64,000 bases of DNA, taken from NCBI RefSeq assembly GCF_900111985.1, contig NZ_FOKI01000005.1, forward strand, positions 124,001-188,000. The letters are read 5' to 3'. How positions within the stretch are numbered: position 1 is the first letter of the stretch; each line of letters starts with the position of its first letter. The DNA is from Clostridium frigidicarnis. Lineage in GTDB: Bacteria; Bacillota; Clostridia; Clostridiales; Clostridiaceae. Under the pieces are notes generated by a model. That model was given only the letters and a program-made list of their open reading frames with translations, was not told the origin of the DNA and ran no database searches. Shown here in pieces: positions 53,980 to 64,000 of this stretch. Made by a program: the position numbers and the translations under genes.

Positions 53980-54858
53980 CTATAACAATAACTTTATTAT
54001 TTTAAATCCTTTGGGTAACTTTTGTCCAAGACCCAAGAATTTATTTTCTTCCTCATTATAAACCTTATATATTTTATTTTCTCTTATATTTTCATTATAA
54101 ACCCTTTTATCCATAATGCTAACCCCATTAATCAACAATTTAGAAAAATTATTGTTTACACTAATAGAATCATAGCTTTTAAGTGCATCCTCCATTGAAA
54201 TTAAATTCTCTGAAAAATTATCACATGTTAAATTTTCTAGTTTTATAGAATTTTCTATGTTAAATGTACCGGATGCCTCTCTTTCTAGTTTGGTCATATA
54301 TGCACCGCATCCTAATTCTTCACCTATATCATAGCAAATACTTCTAATATATGTGCCTTTAGAACATTTTACTCTAAAATTAACAAAAGGAATATCTATA
54401 TTTAATATTTCCATTTCATATATTGTTACAGGTCTTCCTTTTCTCTCAACCTCTATGCCTTTTCTAGCTAAGTCATATAATCTTTGTCCATTGACTTTTA
54501 GAGCAGAATACATAGGGGGGATTTGATCATATTGCTTTTTAAAAGAGCTCATAACTTCTATTATTTTTTTTTCAGTTAAATTAGAATAACTTTTACTTTC
54601 TAATATTTTACCTTCTCTATCATATGTATCTGTTATTTCTCCTAATTTCAGTTGAGCCTTATATACTTTATTGCCTTCCATAATATAATCAACAAGTTTT
54701 GTACCTTTTCCTATACATATTGGCAATACTCCTTTAGCTAACGGATCTAATGTTCCTGTATGCCCAACCTTTGAAGTATTAGCTACTTTTTTAATAACTC
54801 TAACTACATCAAATGATGTAATCCCTTCTGGTTTATATACATTAATTATTCCATTCAT
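53980..54858 (-). CDS. truB: tRNA pseudouridine(55) synthase TruB
   Basis: 292 residues. The catalytic aspartate is in GHTGTLDPLAKGVLPI (near 40); TYDREGKI, PPMYSALKVNGQRLYDLARKG and CSKGTYIRSICYDIGEELGCGAYM complete the family pattern. It isomerises U55 of the tRNA T-loop. It begins 3 bases after the nrnA stop with GGGG ahead. Confidence 0.96.
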   Translation of the reverse strand: MNGIINVYKPEGITSFDVVRVIKKVANTSKVGHTGTLDPLAKGVLPICIGKGTKLVDYIMEGNKVYKAQLKLGEITDTYDREGKILESKSYSNLTEKKIIEVMSSFKKQYDQIPPMYSALKVNGQRLYDLARKGIEVERKGRPVTIYEMEILNIDIPFVNFRVKCSKGTYIRSICYDIGEELGCGAYMTKLEREASGTFNIENSIKLENLTCDNFSENLISMEDALKSYDSISVNNNFSKLLINGVSIMDKRVYNENIRENKIYKVYNEEENKFLGLGQKLPKGFKIIKLLL

Positions 54859-54861
54859 TGT

Positions 54862-55821
54862 TTATCTAAACCCCACCTTATTTATGGCTTCTACAATTTT
54901 ATTTTTAGCTTCATTTAACTTAACATCTGCTATAGCACATCCTGAAGCTTTAATATGCCCACCACCATTAAATTGTTCCGCTATATTTCTAACATCAAAG
55001 TAATTTTTTGCTCTTAAGCTAACTTTAATTTTTTCTTCTGTCTCTTTTAGTAGAACCACAACTTCGACTGTATTTATTTGAGAAGCTAATGAAAGTACAT
55101 CTGAAGTGTCTTCACCTTCTAAATTTAACTCCTTTAACATATCCATTGTTAATGTCATAATACATAATTTATCGTCATTTAAAAATTCTAAATTATTTAT
55201 AACCTTACCATATAACTGTATTTTATTTTTAGATTTATTCTCAAATAATTCTCTTCTGATATTTGTAAAATCTATCCCAGTAGAAATTAACTCACCTGCA
55301 ATTTCATGAGTAGTTTTACTTGTACCTGAATGTTTAAAACAACCTGTATCTGTTAACAGCGATGTATACAAACAACTTGCTATATCTTTATCTATATCTA
55401 TATTCATATTTTTTATCAATTTATAAATTATTTCCGCCGTTGCTGCTGCACTTGTATCAACATAATTTATATCCCCAAATTTATCATTTGATAAATGATG
55501 ATCTATATTTATAACAAAATATTTTTTATTTTCAAAATCAAAATCTCCTGAAAGCCTTTCAACGTTTCCACAATCAACTGTTATAAGACATTCTGTTTCA
55601 TCTTTAACTTCTACAACTTCACCTTTTATGTCATTTTCAAAATTTAAATAAGCAAAATCCTTGCCTATAGTATCCTTAGAAACTATATATGGATTTTTTC
55701 CGTATTTTTTTAATGCCCTAAGAAGTGCTAACGCACTCCCTAGAGCATCTCCATCTGGTGAAGTGTGGTAAGTTATAGCTATATTTTTAAACTTGTTTAT
55801 CGCTTTTACCACATTTTCCAT
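54862..55821 (-). CDS. nrnA: Bifunctional oligoribonuclease / PAP phosphatase NrnA (DHH family)
   Basis: 319 residues. The DHH domain has YHTSPDGDALGSALAL (metal ligands), LITVDCGN and NIDHHLSND; the C-terminal DHHA1 domain has FNGGGHIKASG. It degrades nano-RNAs and pAp. It is located between rbfA and truB with 2- and 3-base spacings, indicating tight co-translation. Confidence 0.93.
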   Translation of the reverse strand: MENVVKAINKFKNIAITYHTSPDGDALGSALALLRALKKYGKNPYIVSKDTIGKDFAYLNFENDIKGEVVEVKDETECLITVDCGNVERLSGDFDFENKKYFVINIDHHLSNDKFGDINYVDTSAAATAEIIYKLIKNMNIDIDKDIASCLYTSLLTDTGCFKHSGTSKTTHEIAGELISTGIDFTNIRRELFENKSKNKIQLYGKVINNLEFLNDDKLCIMTLTMDMLKELNLEGEDTSDVLSLASQINTVEVVVLLKETEEKIKVSLRAKNYFDVRNIAEQFNGGGHIKASGCAIADVKLNEAKNKIVEAINKVGFR

Positions 55822-55823
55822 AT

Positions 55824-56174
55824 TTACTTATTCTCCTTTATTTTATTAATTAAAGACTCTATATGCATTCCATGTTCTATGGAATTATCTAGTTCTATAA
55901 TTAATTCAGGCACATGTCTTAATTTAACTCTACTACCTAATTGTTTTCTTATGAATCCTTTAGAGCTTTTTAATATGTCAAGACAAGTTTCCTTCTCTTC
56001 TTCACTTCCAAAGATACTTACATATACTTTTGCATATTTTAAATCTTTGGTTACTTCAACTTGAGTTATGCTTATCATTGCTGTAAGTCTAGGATCCTTA
56101 ACTTCACATCTTATGATTTGGCTTAACTCTTTTTTTACTTCTTCATTTATTCTTCCACTTCTATAATTAGCCAA
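55824..56174 (-). CDS. rbfA: 30S ribosome-binding factor A
   Basis: 116 residues, a single KH-like domain: RSGRINEEVKKELSQII, KDPRLTAMISITQVEVTKDLKYAKVYVSIFG and RKQLGSRVKLRHVPELIIELDNSIEHG. It assists 16S rRNA 5'-end maturation and cold adaptation. The start is TTG at 56174 behind AAAAGGAGAG. Confidence 0.96.
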   Translation of the reverse strand: MANYRSGRINEEVKKELSQIIRCEVKDPRLTAMISITQVEVTKDLKYAKVYVSIFGSEEEKETCLDILKSSKGFIRKQLGSRVKLRHVPELIIELDNSIEHGMHIESLINKIKENK

Positions 56175-56199
56175 AAGAATCTCTCCTTTTTAAAGCTTT

Positions 56200-58272
56200 T
56201 TAAAGCTCTTTTCGTTCAACTTCTTCCATAATGAAAGCTTCTACTATGTCGCCTTCTCTAAGATCGTTGAATTTTTCAATGCTTAATCCACACTCATATC
56301 CTGAGTTTACTTCTTTAGCATCATCTTTAAATCTCTTTAATGATGCAAGAGTTGATTCAAATATAACTATACCGTCTCTTACTACTCTTACACTACTGTT
56401 TCTTGTTACTTTTCCATTTAATACATAACATCCAGCAATTGTTCCAACGTTAGATATTTTATATATTTGTCTAACTTCTACACTACCAAGAACAACTTCT
56501 TTTAAGTCTGGATCTAGAAGACCTATCATAGCTGATTTAACATCTTCAATTGCATCATATATTATTCTGTAAGATTTTAAATCAACACCTTCTCTGTCTG
56601 CTACAACTGTTGCATTAGAATCAGGTCTAACATTAAATCCTATAACTATTGCATTAGATGCAGTTGCTAATGTTACATCTGTTTCTGTTATAGCTCCTAC
56701 TCCGCCATGTATAACTCTAACCTTTATATCATCAGTTGATAATTTTTCAAGAGATGCTTTTATAGCTTCAACAGAACCTTGAACATCTGCTTTAACTATT
56801 ATTGCAAGTTCTTTAACCTTACCTTCTTGAATTTGGCTGTATAGGTCTTCAAGAGATACTCTATTTGAACTTCTAAAGTGATCTTCTTTTATTTTATCTT
56901 TTCTTGTGTCAGCCATGTTTCTTGCTGTTTTCTCATCCTTAACAACATTGAATCTATCTCCAGCTGCTGGAACATCAGATAATCCTAATATTTCTACTGG
57001 TATAGATGGACCTGCTGATTTGATTCTATTTCCTTTATCATCTAACATAGCTCTTATTCTACCATATGTAGATCCTACTAATATAGAGTCTCCAACATTT
57101 AATGTTCCGTTTTGAACTAGTAAAGATGCAACTGGACCTCTACCTTTGTCAAGTTTAGCTTCTATAACAGTACCTTTAGCTTTTCTATTAGGATTAGCTA
57201 TTAATTCTTCTATTTCAGCTGTTAATGCAATCATTTCAAGAAGAGTATCTATTCCTTCTTTGCTTCTTGCTGATACTGGAACACATATTGTTGATCCACC
57301 CCAATCTTCAGCTACTAAACCAAATTCAGTTAATTCTTGTTTAACTCTATCTGGGTTTGCACCCTCTTTATCCATTTTATTTATTGCAACTATCATTGGA
57401 ACATTAGCTGCCTTACAGTGATTAATCGCTTCTTTAGTTTGAGGCATTATTCCATCATCTGCTGCTACAACTAATATAACTATATCTGTAACTTGAGCTC
57501 CACGTGCTCTCATAGCTGTGAAAGCTTCATGTCCTGGAGTATCTAAGAAAGTAACCTTTTCTCCCTTTACATCTACAGTATAAGCTCCAATATGTTGAGT
57601 TATACCACCTGCTTCTGTTGAAGTTACTTGAGCCTTTCTTATTGCATCAAGTAAAGAAGTTTTACCATGGTCAACGTGTCCCATAACTGTAACTATAGGA
57701 GGTCTCTTCTCATAGTTTTCTTCATCAACCAATTCTTCTTCATCTGATTCAAGTTTAACAGATTCTTCTTCATCTGGTTTTACTAATACAGCATTAAACT
57801 TTTCTCCAACCTTTTCTGCAGTTGCAAAATCTATTTCTTGATTTAAGTTTGCCATAACTCCAGCAAATATTAAAGCTTTAATAACTTCAGCTTGAGGTTG
57901 ATTTAACTTCTCAACAAAATCTTTTACTAATATTGTTTCGCCCATTTCTATTTCTATAGGTTCTTCTTCTAAAGTTTCATCTTTTTGCTTATTTACAGTT
58001 TCTTTATTCTGATTCTTTTTAACTTTTTTAATCTTAACAGAATTAACCTCTTCGCAGATCATCTCTTCATATTCTTCTACGATGCCTTTTTTGTCACCTT
58101 CATTTTTCTTGTTTTCGATTACTAATTCTTTTATTAACTCCGCATCTTCTTCTTCAATTACGCTCATATGGTTTTTTACTTCTATACTGAATTCATCCAT
58201 TAGAAGATTTATAAGGTCCTTACTTGAAACCTCTAATTCTTTTGCTAATTCATATACTCTTATTTTTGACAT
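56200..58272 (-). CDS. infB: Translation initiation factor IF-2
   Basis: 690 residues, the short Gram-positive form. An N-terminal winged helix ([22 protein letters not shown]) and a charged linker (about 60-185) precede the G domain with [11 protein letters not shown] (G1), DTPGHEAF (G3) and NKMD (G4). Domains II-IV follow (EEVERKEL end). It delivers fMet-tRNA and joins subunits. The ATG follows GGGGGTG. It is in the nusA-rnpM-ylxQ-infB-rbfA operon, 132 bases after ylxQ. Confidence 0.97.
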   Translation of the reverse strand: MSKIRVYELAKELEVSSKDLINLLMDEFSIEVKNHMSVIEEEDAELIKELVIENKKNEGDKKGIVEEYEEMICEEVNSVKIKKVKKNQNKETVNKQKDETLEEEPIEIEMGETILVKDFVEKLNQPQAEVIKALIFAGVMANLNQEIDFATAEKVGEKFNAVLVKPDEEESVKLESDEEELVDEENYEKRPPIVTVMGHVDHGKTSLLDAIRKAQVTSTEAGGITQHIGAYTVDVKGEKVTFLDTPGHEAFTAMRARGAQVTDIVILVVAADDGIMPQTKEAINHCKAANVPMIVAINKMDKEGANPDRVKQELTEFGLVAEDWGGSTICVPVSARSKEGIDTLLEMIALTAEIEELIANPNRKAKGTVIEAKLDKGRGPVASLLVQNGTLNVGDSILVGSTYGRIRAMLDDKGNRIKSAGPSIPVEILGLSDVPAAGDRFNVVKDEKTARNMADTRKDKIKEDHFRSSNRVSLEDLYSQIQEGKVKELAIIVKADVQGSVEAIKASLEKLSTDDIKVRVIHGGVGAITETDVTLATASNAIVIGFNVRPDSNATVVADREGVDLKSYRIIYDAIEDVKSAMIGLLDPDLKEVVLGSVEVRQIYKISNVGTIAGCYVLNGKVTRNSSVRVVRDGIVIFESTLASLKRFKDDAKEVNSGYECGLSIEKFNDLREGDIVEAFIMEEVERKEL

Positions 58273-58308
58273 AATCTATTCACCCCCGGTAAATTTTATA
58301 CGATGACC

Positions 58309-58338
58309 ATAAGTTATAAAATAATTTTATTAACTTAT
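58309..58338 (-). other. AT-rich hairpin in the ylxQ-infB gap
   Basis: ATAAGTTA (58309-58316) pairs with TAACTTAT (58331-58338), and the interior is also nearly self-complementary. It lacks a U-tract, so it is not a clear terminator; it may be a processing site within the operon. Confidence 0.35.
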
Positions 58339-58404
58339 ATGTCCCTTAATCAAGCTTAAATTTATAATAATTAATTTTTTTATTATTATTTAGCTTGTTA
58401 CGAC

Positions 58405-58710
58405 CTATAGGCTTTTACTTAATTGCAGTAGTTTTTCAGCCATATTCTCATCTTTTACACAAATGATTTTAATTTCTGATTTCCCTATTGCATAGCCTAA
58501 TTCTTCTTTATCCAGTCCATCTATAACTGGTATATTATTATTATCACAAAATCTCAAAAATTTTTCCCTGGAATTTTCTGCAAGATCTTTAGACATTATA
58601 AATAACTTAGGTATACTTCTTTTTATATACTCTTCACACTTATTATATCCATCGACTAAATTTCCAGATTTTTTAGTGAGACCTAGAAAACTAAAGAAAC
58701 GTTTATCCAT
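58405..58710 (-). CDS. ylxQ: L7Ae/YbxF family ribosomal protein YlxQ
   Basis: 101 residues of the L7Ae/L30e kink-turn-binding fold: FFSFLGLTKKSGNLVDGYNKCEEYIKRS, FIMSKDLAENSREKFLRFC and GYAIGKSEIKIICV. The exact role is unknown. It overlaps rnpM by 8 bases, as usual in the nusA operon. Confidence 0.9.
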   Translation of the reverse strand: MDKRFFSFLGLTKKSGNLVDGYNKCEEYIKRSIPKLFIMSKDLAENSREKFLRFCDNNNIPVIDGLDKEELGYAIGKSEIKIICVKDENMAEKLLQLSKSL

Positions 58711-58969
58711 TTTTTATCTCATCCTTTAAAGAAGCATATATATCTTCGTCTATAGTAGTTTGAAGATTTCTATTTAATCTTTTTGTTTTAAATGCTTTCT
58801 CTAAACATTCTTCGCTTTTGCATATATAAGCCCCTCTTCCTGGCTTTTTACCTGTCAAATCTACAGAGACTATTCCTTCTGGGCTTCTAACTATTCTTAT
58901 GAGTTCTTTTTTGGATTTCATCTCCATACATCCGTTACACATTCTTTGAGGTATTTTTCTAACCTTCAT
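58703..58969 (-). CDS. rnpM: RNase P modulator RnpM (YlxR)
   Basis: 88 residues, YlxR/DUF448: KIPQRMCNGCMEMKSKKELIRIVRSPEG and KKPGRGAYICKSEECLEKAFKTKRLNR. Recent work on Bacillus YlxR reports binding to RNase P RNA and lowering of its activity. The ATG follows GAGGTG, 23 bases after nusA. Confidence 0.92.
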   Translation of the reverse strand: MKVRKIPQRMCNGCMEMKSKKELIRIVRSPEGIVSVDLTGKKPGRGAYICKSEECLEKAFKTKRLNRNLQTTIDEDIYASLKDEIKNG

Positions 58970-58992
58970 TAAACTTCACCTCTCTAAGGGAA

Positions 58993-60036
58993 TTATTCTT
59001 CGACTTGAGACTTACTTTTTATATCTATTTTCCATCCAGTAAGCTTAGCCGCTAATCTAGCATTTTGACCTTCTTTACCTATAGCTAAAGATAATTGATT
59101 ATTATCTACTATTACTCTAGCAGATTTATTTTCTTCATCTACAGTTACATCTAGCACTTTTGCTGGACTTAATGCATTTGCAATATACTCTTCTGGTAAC
59201 TTGCTCCATTTTATTATATCAATCTTTTCATTTCTAAGTTCATTAACTATGTTTTGAACTCTTGATCCCTTTGGTCCAACACATGCTCCCATAGGGTCTA
59301 TAGTTTCATCATTTGAATGAACTGATATCTTAGTTCTTGATCCAGCTTCTCTTGCAATACTATCAACTTCAACTATTCCCTCATATATTTCTGGAACTTC
59401 TAGCTCAAATAATCTCTTAACAAGACCTGGATGAGTTCTTGACACTATAACTTGAGCTCCTTTAGTTGTATTTTTAACCTCAACTATGTATAACTTAAGT
59501 TTATCATTAAAAGTGTATTCTTCTCCTGGTATTTGCTCATTTGGTCCCAGTGAAGCCTCTATTTTTCCAAGATCAATATATACATTGTTTTTATCTTTTC
59601 TGCTTATAATACCTGTTATTATATCATACTCTTTTTCTATAAACTCATTATATATTATATTTCTTTCAGCTTCCTTTATTCTTTGCACTACTACTTGTTT
59701 TGCAAGTTGTGCTGCAACTCTTCCAAAGTTTCTTGGAGTAACTTCTATTTCAACTATGTCGTTTAATTCATATCTTGGGCTTATTTTCTTTGCATCTTCT
59801 TCACTAATTTCTATAACATCGTCGTAAACTTCTTCTACAACTTCTTTTTGAGAAAATACTTTTATATCCCCAGTTTCTCTACACATACTTACTCTAACGT
59901 TTTGAGCTGCACTTTTAGAATAATTTTTCTTATATGCAGCTATAAGTGCATCCTCTAATGTAAGAAATATTAACTCTTCGCTTATTCCTTTTTCCTTAAC
60001 TATTTCTCTCAATGCACCTATAAATTCCTCGTTCAT
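58993..60036 (-). CDS. nusA: Transcription termination/antitermination factor NusA
   Basis: 347 residues, without the C-terminal acidic repeats of E. coli. An N-terminal RNA-polymerase-binding domain (about 1-130) is followed by S1 (about 135-200, EKEYDIITGIISRKDKNNVYIDLG) and two KH domains (DPMGACVGPKGSRVQNIVNELRNEKID and LAIGKEGQNARLAAKLTGWKIDIK). It modulates pausing and intrinsic termination. It lies 30 bases after rimP behind GGAGGT. Confidence 0.97.
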   Translation of the reverse strand: MNEEFIGALREIVKEKGISEELIFLTLEDALIAAYKKNYSKSAAQNVRVSMCRETGDIKVFSQKEVVEEVYDDVIEISEEDAKKISPRYELNDIVEIEVTPRNFGRVAAQLAKQVVVQRIKEAERNIIYNEFIEKEYDIITGIISRKDKNNVYIDLGKIEASLGPNEQIPGEEYTFNDKLKLYIVEVKNTTKGAQVIVSRTHPGLVKRLFELEVPEIYEGIVEVDSIAREAGSRTKISVHSNDETIDPMGACVGPKGSRVQNIVNELRNEKIDIIKWSKLPEEYIANALSPAKVLDVTVDEENKSARVIVDNNQLSLAIGKEGQNARLAAKLTGWKIDIKSKSQVEE

Positions 60037-60066
60037 TTTTGTTAACCTCCTTCTAAATCTCCCCTA

Positions 60067-60528
60067 TTAAAATGCTTCTATATTTATAGACTTTATACTA
60101 TCTCTATCAATATTTATCTCAGTATTATCTTCTAATTGTAGATTTACATGCATATCATCAAAAGATTTTAATATACCTTTATAAGTTTTCTTACTATTAA
60201 GGCTCTTATTTAGTTTAACTAATACTGTTTTTTCAATACTATTAGCTAAATGTTTTGATGTGTGTAAAAATCTATTTATTCCTGGTGATGAAATTTCCAA
60301 ATAATATGCCTCTGTTATAGGATCTTTCTCGTCTAAAACATCACTTAAAGCTCTACTTGTTTTTTCACAATCACTAAGGCCTATACCTTCTTCTTTTTCT
60401 ATATATACTCTTAAATAATAATCCCTATCTTCCTTTACATATTCTAAATGATAAAGTTCATATCCAAGTTCTTCTACAACAGGTTTTATTAACCCTTCTA
60501 ATGAAGTTGATAATTCTTCTTTTTTCAT
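60067..60528 (-). CDS. rimP: Ribosome maturation factor RimP
   Basis: 153 residues. GYELYHLEYVKEDRDYYLRVYIEKEEGIGLSDCEKTSRALSDVLDEKDPI and YYLEISSPGINRFLH are the family signatures; a C-terminal SH3-like part follows. It is needed for 30S assembly. It is the first gene of the rimP-nusA-rnpM-ylxQ-infB operon, with AAGGAGGG ahead of the ATG. Confidence 0.96.
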   Translation of the reverse strand: MKKEELSTSLEGLIKPVVEELGYELYHLEYVKEDRDYYLRVYIEKEEGIGLSDCEKTSRALSDVLDEKDPITEAYYLEISSPGINRFLHTSKHLANSIEKTVLVKLNKSLNSKKTYKGILKSFDDMHVNLQLEDNTEINIDRDSIKSINIEAF

Positions 60529-60611
60529 CTTTATCCCTCCTTAAATATAGTGTTACACATTTAGAAGTAATTATATATAAATAGATTTAAATTTATAAGA
60601 TAATTAACGAA

Positions 60612-60639
60612 AAACGCAACTTCTATTTAAGTTGCGTTT
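60612..60639 (-). terminator. Second of two tandem terminators behind polC
   Basis: AAACGCAACTT (60612-60622) pairs perfectly with 60629-60639; the minus strand continues TTTTTCG. It gives a backup stop after the hairpin at 60651-60678. Confidence 0.88.
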
Positions 60640-60650
60640 CTAACAAATAG

Positions 60651-60678
60651 AAAGAGCGGGTTTTAAGACCCACTCTTT
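60651..60678 (-). terminator. First of two tandem terminators behind polC
   Basis: AAAGAGCGGGT (60651-60661) pairs with 60668-60678 with one mismatch; the U-tract is interrupted (TTTCTATTT). Confidence 0.75.
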
Positions 60679-60754
60679 TGTATGCCTCGTTTATTAGTAT
60701 GTTACATATGTATTTTAACATACTAACTCCTATATTACAAGAGAATTTCAAAAA

Positions 60755-63700
60755 TTAAAATAAGCTAAGCTGGTTAGTCTCAGACATTCCATTTAAGCAT
60801 CCATGATTACTTAATGTCTCTATTACTGTTTTCGTTGCTCTTGCCCTAAGTCTTAAATCTTCTTTAGATATAAATTCTCCATTCTCTCTAACTTCCTCTA
60901 TACTTTTAGCTGCGTTTACCCCAACTCCTTGCAAAGCACTTAGTGGAGGCCTTATTCCATCTTTTTCTATTAAAAATTTTGTTGCATTTGATTTATAAAG
61001 ATCCACCTTTAAAAACTTTATTCCTCTTTTATACATCTCATAGGAAATTTCAAGAACTGTAAGTAATCCTTTATCTTTTTGTGTAATATCATTTCCCATA
61101 GCACTTATTTCTTCCATTTTTTGTTTCACAATTTCCTCGCCTTTTACTATTAAATCTGCATCAAAATCATCAGCTCTTACAGTAAAATACGTTGCATAAT
61201 ATGCTTCTGGATAATACACCTTGAAATAAGCTATTCTTACAGCCATCATAACGTAAGCAACAGCATGACCTTTAGGGAACATGTATTTTATTCTTCTACA
61301 TGATTCTATGTACCAATCCGGCACATCATTTTCCTTCATTACTGCCACATCTTCATCCTTAAGTCCTTTACCTTTTCTTACTTTTTCCATTATTGTAAAG
61401 GCGGTTTTTGGTGGTACGCCCTTATATATCAAATAAACCATTATATCATCTCTAGTTGCAATACAATCTTTTAGTGTTGTATATCCCTCTTTTATAAAGT
61501 ACTGAGCATTGTTAAGCCATACGTCAGTTCCATGTGATAATCCCGATATTCTAACAAGATCTGAAAAAGTTTTAGGTTGAGTATCTACAAGCATTTGCCT
61601 AACAAATTTAGTACCAAATTCAGGCAATCCATAAGTACCTACTTCACAATTTAGTTCTTCCCTGGTAACCCCTAATGCATCAGGTTTAATAAATAGACTT
61701 AATACCTTATCATCATTTAATGGTATTGTTTTAGGATCTAATCCTGTCAAGTCCTGGAGCATTCTTAACACTGTGGGATCATCATGCCCTAGTATATCTA
61801 ATTTTAAAAGTCTACCACTTATAGAGTGATAATCAAAATGTGTAGTTACAATATCTGTAGTATTATCATCTGCTGGATGCTGTATTGGACAAAAATTAAA
61901 TATTTCATTATCTCTAGGTACAACCATTATTCCCCCTGGATGTTGTCCTGTAGTTCTTTTTATTCCCGTACAACCTAGAGTAAGTCTTTCTATTTCAGCT
62001 TGAGGAACTATTTTTCCTCTTTCATCTAAGTATTTTTTTACAAATCCATATGCAGTTTTCTCTGCCACAGTACCAATTGTTCCTGCTTTAAATACAAATC
62101 CTTTTCCGAATAAAACTTCTGTATATTTATGAACAACGGCTTGATATTCTCCTGAAAAATTAAGATCTATATCTGGCTCTTTATCCCCTTCAAATCCTAA
62201 GAAAGTTTCAAATGGTATATCATGACCATCTCTTTTATAATCCTCTCCGCAATTAGGACATTGTTTACTTGGAAGATCTGCACCTGAGCTTACAGAACCA
62301 TCTAATATAAATTCACTAGTTTTGCATTTTTCACAAACATAGTGTGGTGGCAATCCATTAACTTCTGTTATATCAGTCATAGTTGCAACTAATGAAGATC
62401 CAACTGATCCTCTTGATCCAACTAAATATCCATCCTCAAGTGATTTTGCTACTAGTTTGTGTGCTATAAGATAAAGTACCGCATATCCATTGTTTATAAT
62501 AGAATTAAGTTCCTTATCTACTCTCTTTTGAACAACCTCTGGAAGAGGATCTCCATACATTGAATAAGCTTTTGCCATTGTCATATCTCTTATATCCTCT
62601 TCAGCTCCATCAATTTTTGGTGGAAATGTCTCATCGGGTATAGGCTTTACTGGCTCCATCATATCTGCAATCGCGTTGGTATTTGTTATTACTACCTCTT
62701 TTGCTATATCTTCCCCTAAATAAGAAAATTCTTTAAGCATTTCATTTGTTGTTCTTAAATATAATGGTGGCTGATTATCTGCATCACTAAACCCCTGTCC
62801 AGCCATTATAATTCTTCTAAAAATTTCATCTCTCTCTTCTAAAAAATGAACATCACATGTTGCTACAACCTTTTTATCATACTTTCTTCCTAATTCATAT
62901 ATTCTTTTATTAATATTTTGTAATTCCTTTGTATCCTTAACCTTTTGTTCTCTAACTAAAAACATATTATTATCTATAGGCTGAATTTCTAAATAATCAT
63001 AGAATTCAACTATCTTTTCAATGTCTTCGTCCTCTACATTTTCTAAAATAGCTTTATACAACTCTCCACTTTCACATGCAGACCCAATTATAAGTCCTTC
63101 CCTATATTTTTCAATAAGAGTTTTAGGGAATCGTGGTTTTTTAAAAAAATTATCCAGGTGAGCTTCCGATATTAATTTATATAGATTTTTAATACCTGTT
63201 TGATTTTTAGCTAAAATAATAATATGATATAAAGGCAATTTTTTCACATCAATATTTCTCAGGAAATATTCATTTAGAGTAGTCAAATCATGAATATCTT
63301 TATCATCCTTAAGTATATTGAAAGAATGAAGTAGAATACCTGCAGTAGCCTCAGCATCATCCACTGCTCTATGATGATTTTCTAATGATATTCCTAAATA
63401 TTTAGCTATTGTATTTAATTTAAATCTCTTTAGCTCCGGATATAAAAACCTAGCAAGAGGTAACGTATCCATAACTGAATTATTAAATTCTAAATTTAAA
63501 TCTTTACAATTTTTTCTTATAAATGATGTATCAAAAGCTGCATTATGTGCAACCACTACACTATCACCTGTAAAATCCAAAAACTCTTTAAGTACAATAT
63601 CAATAGTTTCTTCATTTTCAACCATTGAATCTGTAATACTAGTAAGCTCAACAATCTTAGCTGGTATAGGTCTTTGTGGATTTACAAACTTACTAAATCT

Positions 63701-64000
63701 ATCTATTATCTTTCCTTCTTGTATTTTAACGGCACCTATTTCTATAATATTATCATTTTGATTAGAAAATCCCGTTGTCTCTATATCAAAAACCACATAA
63801 GTATCATCTAATTTTTGTCCTTTATCCTTTAATACTATAGGTGTTCCATTATTAGCTAGATACCCTTCCACTCCATATATAATATTTATTCCATGCTTTT
63901 TACCTGCATCCATAGCCTCTGGATATGCCTGAACAACTCCATGATCTGTTATTGCTATAGCTTTATGACCCCATTTAGCTGCTCTTTCTATTAGTTTTGA
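60755..64000 (-). CDS. polC: DNA polymerase III PolC-type, alpha subunit (5' end beyond window)
   Basis: The frame stays open to the window edge; 1082 codons are visible of about 1430. In order: part of the PHP domain ([21 protein letters not shown]), the DEDD 3'-5' exonuclease ([33 protein letters not shown]), and more PHP. A zinc finger (CEKC and CPNC) and the polymerase palm with catalytic aspartates ([13 protein letters not shown]) follow, then fingers ([29 protein letters not shown]) and a C-terminal domain (LSLF end). It is the essential replicative polymerase of Firmicutes. An internal ATG at 63913 is not the true start. Confidence 0.97.
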   Translation of the reverse strand, partial: SKLIERAAKWGHKAIAITDHGVVQAYPEAMDAGKKHGINIIYGVEGYLANNGTPIVLKDKGQKLDDTYVVFDIETTGFSNQNDNIIEIGAVKIQEGKIIDRFSKFVNPQRPIPAKIVELTSITDSMVENEETIDIVLKEFLDFTGDSVVVAHNAAFDTSFIRKNCKDLNLEFNNSVMDTLPLARFLYPELKRFKLNTIAKYLGISLENHHRAVDDAEATAGILLHSFNILKDDKDIHDLTTLNEYFLRNIDVKKLPLYHIIILAKNQTGIKNLYKLISEAHLDNFFKKPRFPKTLIEKYREGLIIGSACESGELYKAILENVEDEDIEKIVEFYDYLEIQPIDNNMFLVREQKVKDTKELQNINKRIYELGRKYDKKVVATCDVHFLEERDEIFRRIIMAGQGFSDADNQPPLYLRTTNEMLKEFSYLGEDIAKEVVITNTNAIADMMEPVKPIPDETFPPKIDGAEEDIRDMTMAKAYSMYGDPLPEVVQKRVDKELNSIINNGYAVLYLIAHKLVAKSLEDGYLVGSRGSVGSSLVATMTDITEVNGLPPHYVCEKCKTSEFILDGSVSSGADLPSKQCPNCGEDYKRDGHDIPFETFLGFEGDKEPDIDLNFSGEYQAVVHKYTEVLFGKGFVFKAGTIGTVAEKTAYGFVKKYLDERGKIVPQAEIERLTLGCTGIKRTTGQHPGGIMVVPRDNEIFNFCPIQHPADDNTTDIVTTHFDYHSISGRLLKLDILGHDDPTVLRMLQDLTGLDPKTIPLNDDKVLSLFIKPDALGVTREELNCEVGTYGLPEFGTKFVRQMLVDTQPKTFSDLVRISGLSHGTDVWLNNAQYFIKEGYTTLKDCIATRDDIMVYLIYKGVPPKTAFTIMEKVRKGKGLKDEDVAVMKENDVPDWYIESCRRIKYMFPKGHAVAYVMMAVRIAYFKVYYPEAYYATYFTVRADDFDADLIVKGEEIVKQKMEEISAMGNDITQKDKGLLTVLEISYEMYKRGIKFLKVDLYKSNATKFLIEKDGIRPPLSALQGVGVNAAKSIEEVRENGEFISKEDLRLRARATKTVIETLSNHGCLNGMSETNQLSLF

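Overview
The window is AT-rich, gene-dense bacterial DNA with strong AGGAGG-type ribosome binding sites and several GTG/TTG starts. The proteins are those of a spore-forming, low-GC Bacillota, most likely Clostridium sensu stricto: an alpha/beta SASP, SpoVS, YtxC, YmxH and a SpoIIIE/FtsK translocase sit beside phosphate butyryltransferase and an indolepyruvate:ferredoxin oxidoreductase, which point to an anaerobic amino-acid fermenter. A member of the C. botulinum/C. novyi/C. tetani part of the genus is possible, but the species is inferred, not shown. About 60 protein genes, three tRNA genes, one T-box leader, one ribosomal-protein leader and many intrinsic terminators can be supported. Most genes are on the minus strand.

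Left part (1-13.7 kb): truncated phosphoglucomutase, general stress protein Ctc/L25, an Orn/Lys/Arg decarboxylase (plus strand), a ptb-iorA-iorB operon for 2-oxo-acid oxidation and acyl-phosphate formation, an FMN-dependent alpha-hydroxy-acid oxidase with an unusual N-terminal cysteine cluster, an APC permease and a DUF523 protein. The intergenic DNA holds a degenerate aminotransferase tail and two copies of a dispersed repeat.

Middle (11-33 kb): the conserved block mutS2 - U32 peptidase - long ZapA-like protein - pheT - pheS (behind a Phe T-box) - trmH-type methyltransferase - ktrA - ktrB - rplT - rpmI - infC (behind an L20-type leader) - ytxC. Then come plus-strand DUF6873 and cysteine desulfidase genes and a three-gene operon (4-TM membrane protein, MarR regulator, HsmA-like protein). 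That operon is preceded by a strong promoter with two 14-bp operator-like repeats. tRNA-Asp, tRNA-Phe, tRNA-Cys, hslO, a methyltransferase and a SASP follow.

Right part (33-64 kb): dapA-dapB, purB, DUF378, ptsH, an aspartate aminotransferase, a small MITE-like element nested in a palindrome, spoVS, rny, LexA-controlled recA, pgsA, rimO, ftsK/spoIIIE, tepA, dapG, ymxH, an M16 peptidase, pnp, rpsO, ribF, truB, nrnA, rbfA, infB, ylxQ, rnpM, nusA, rimP and a truncated polC. This is the standard Firmicutes translation/RNA-decay/sporulation neighbourhood. Some usual neighbours are absent (thrS beside infC; asd and spoVFAB beside dapG; cinA beside recA).

No CRISPR array, prophage or intact transposase gene is visible. 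The least explained system is the regulated 29.1-30.6 kb operon.
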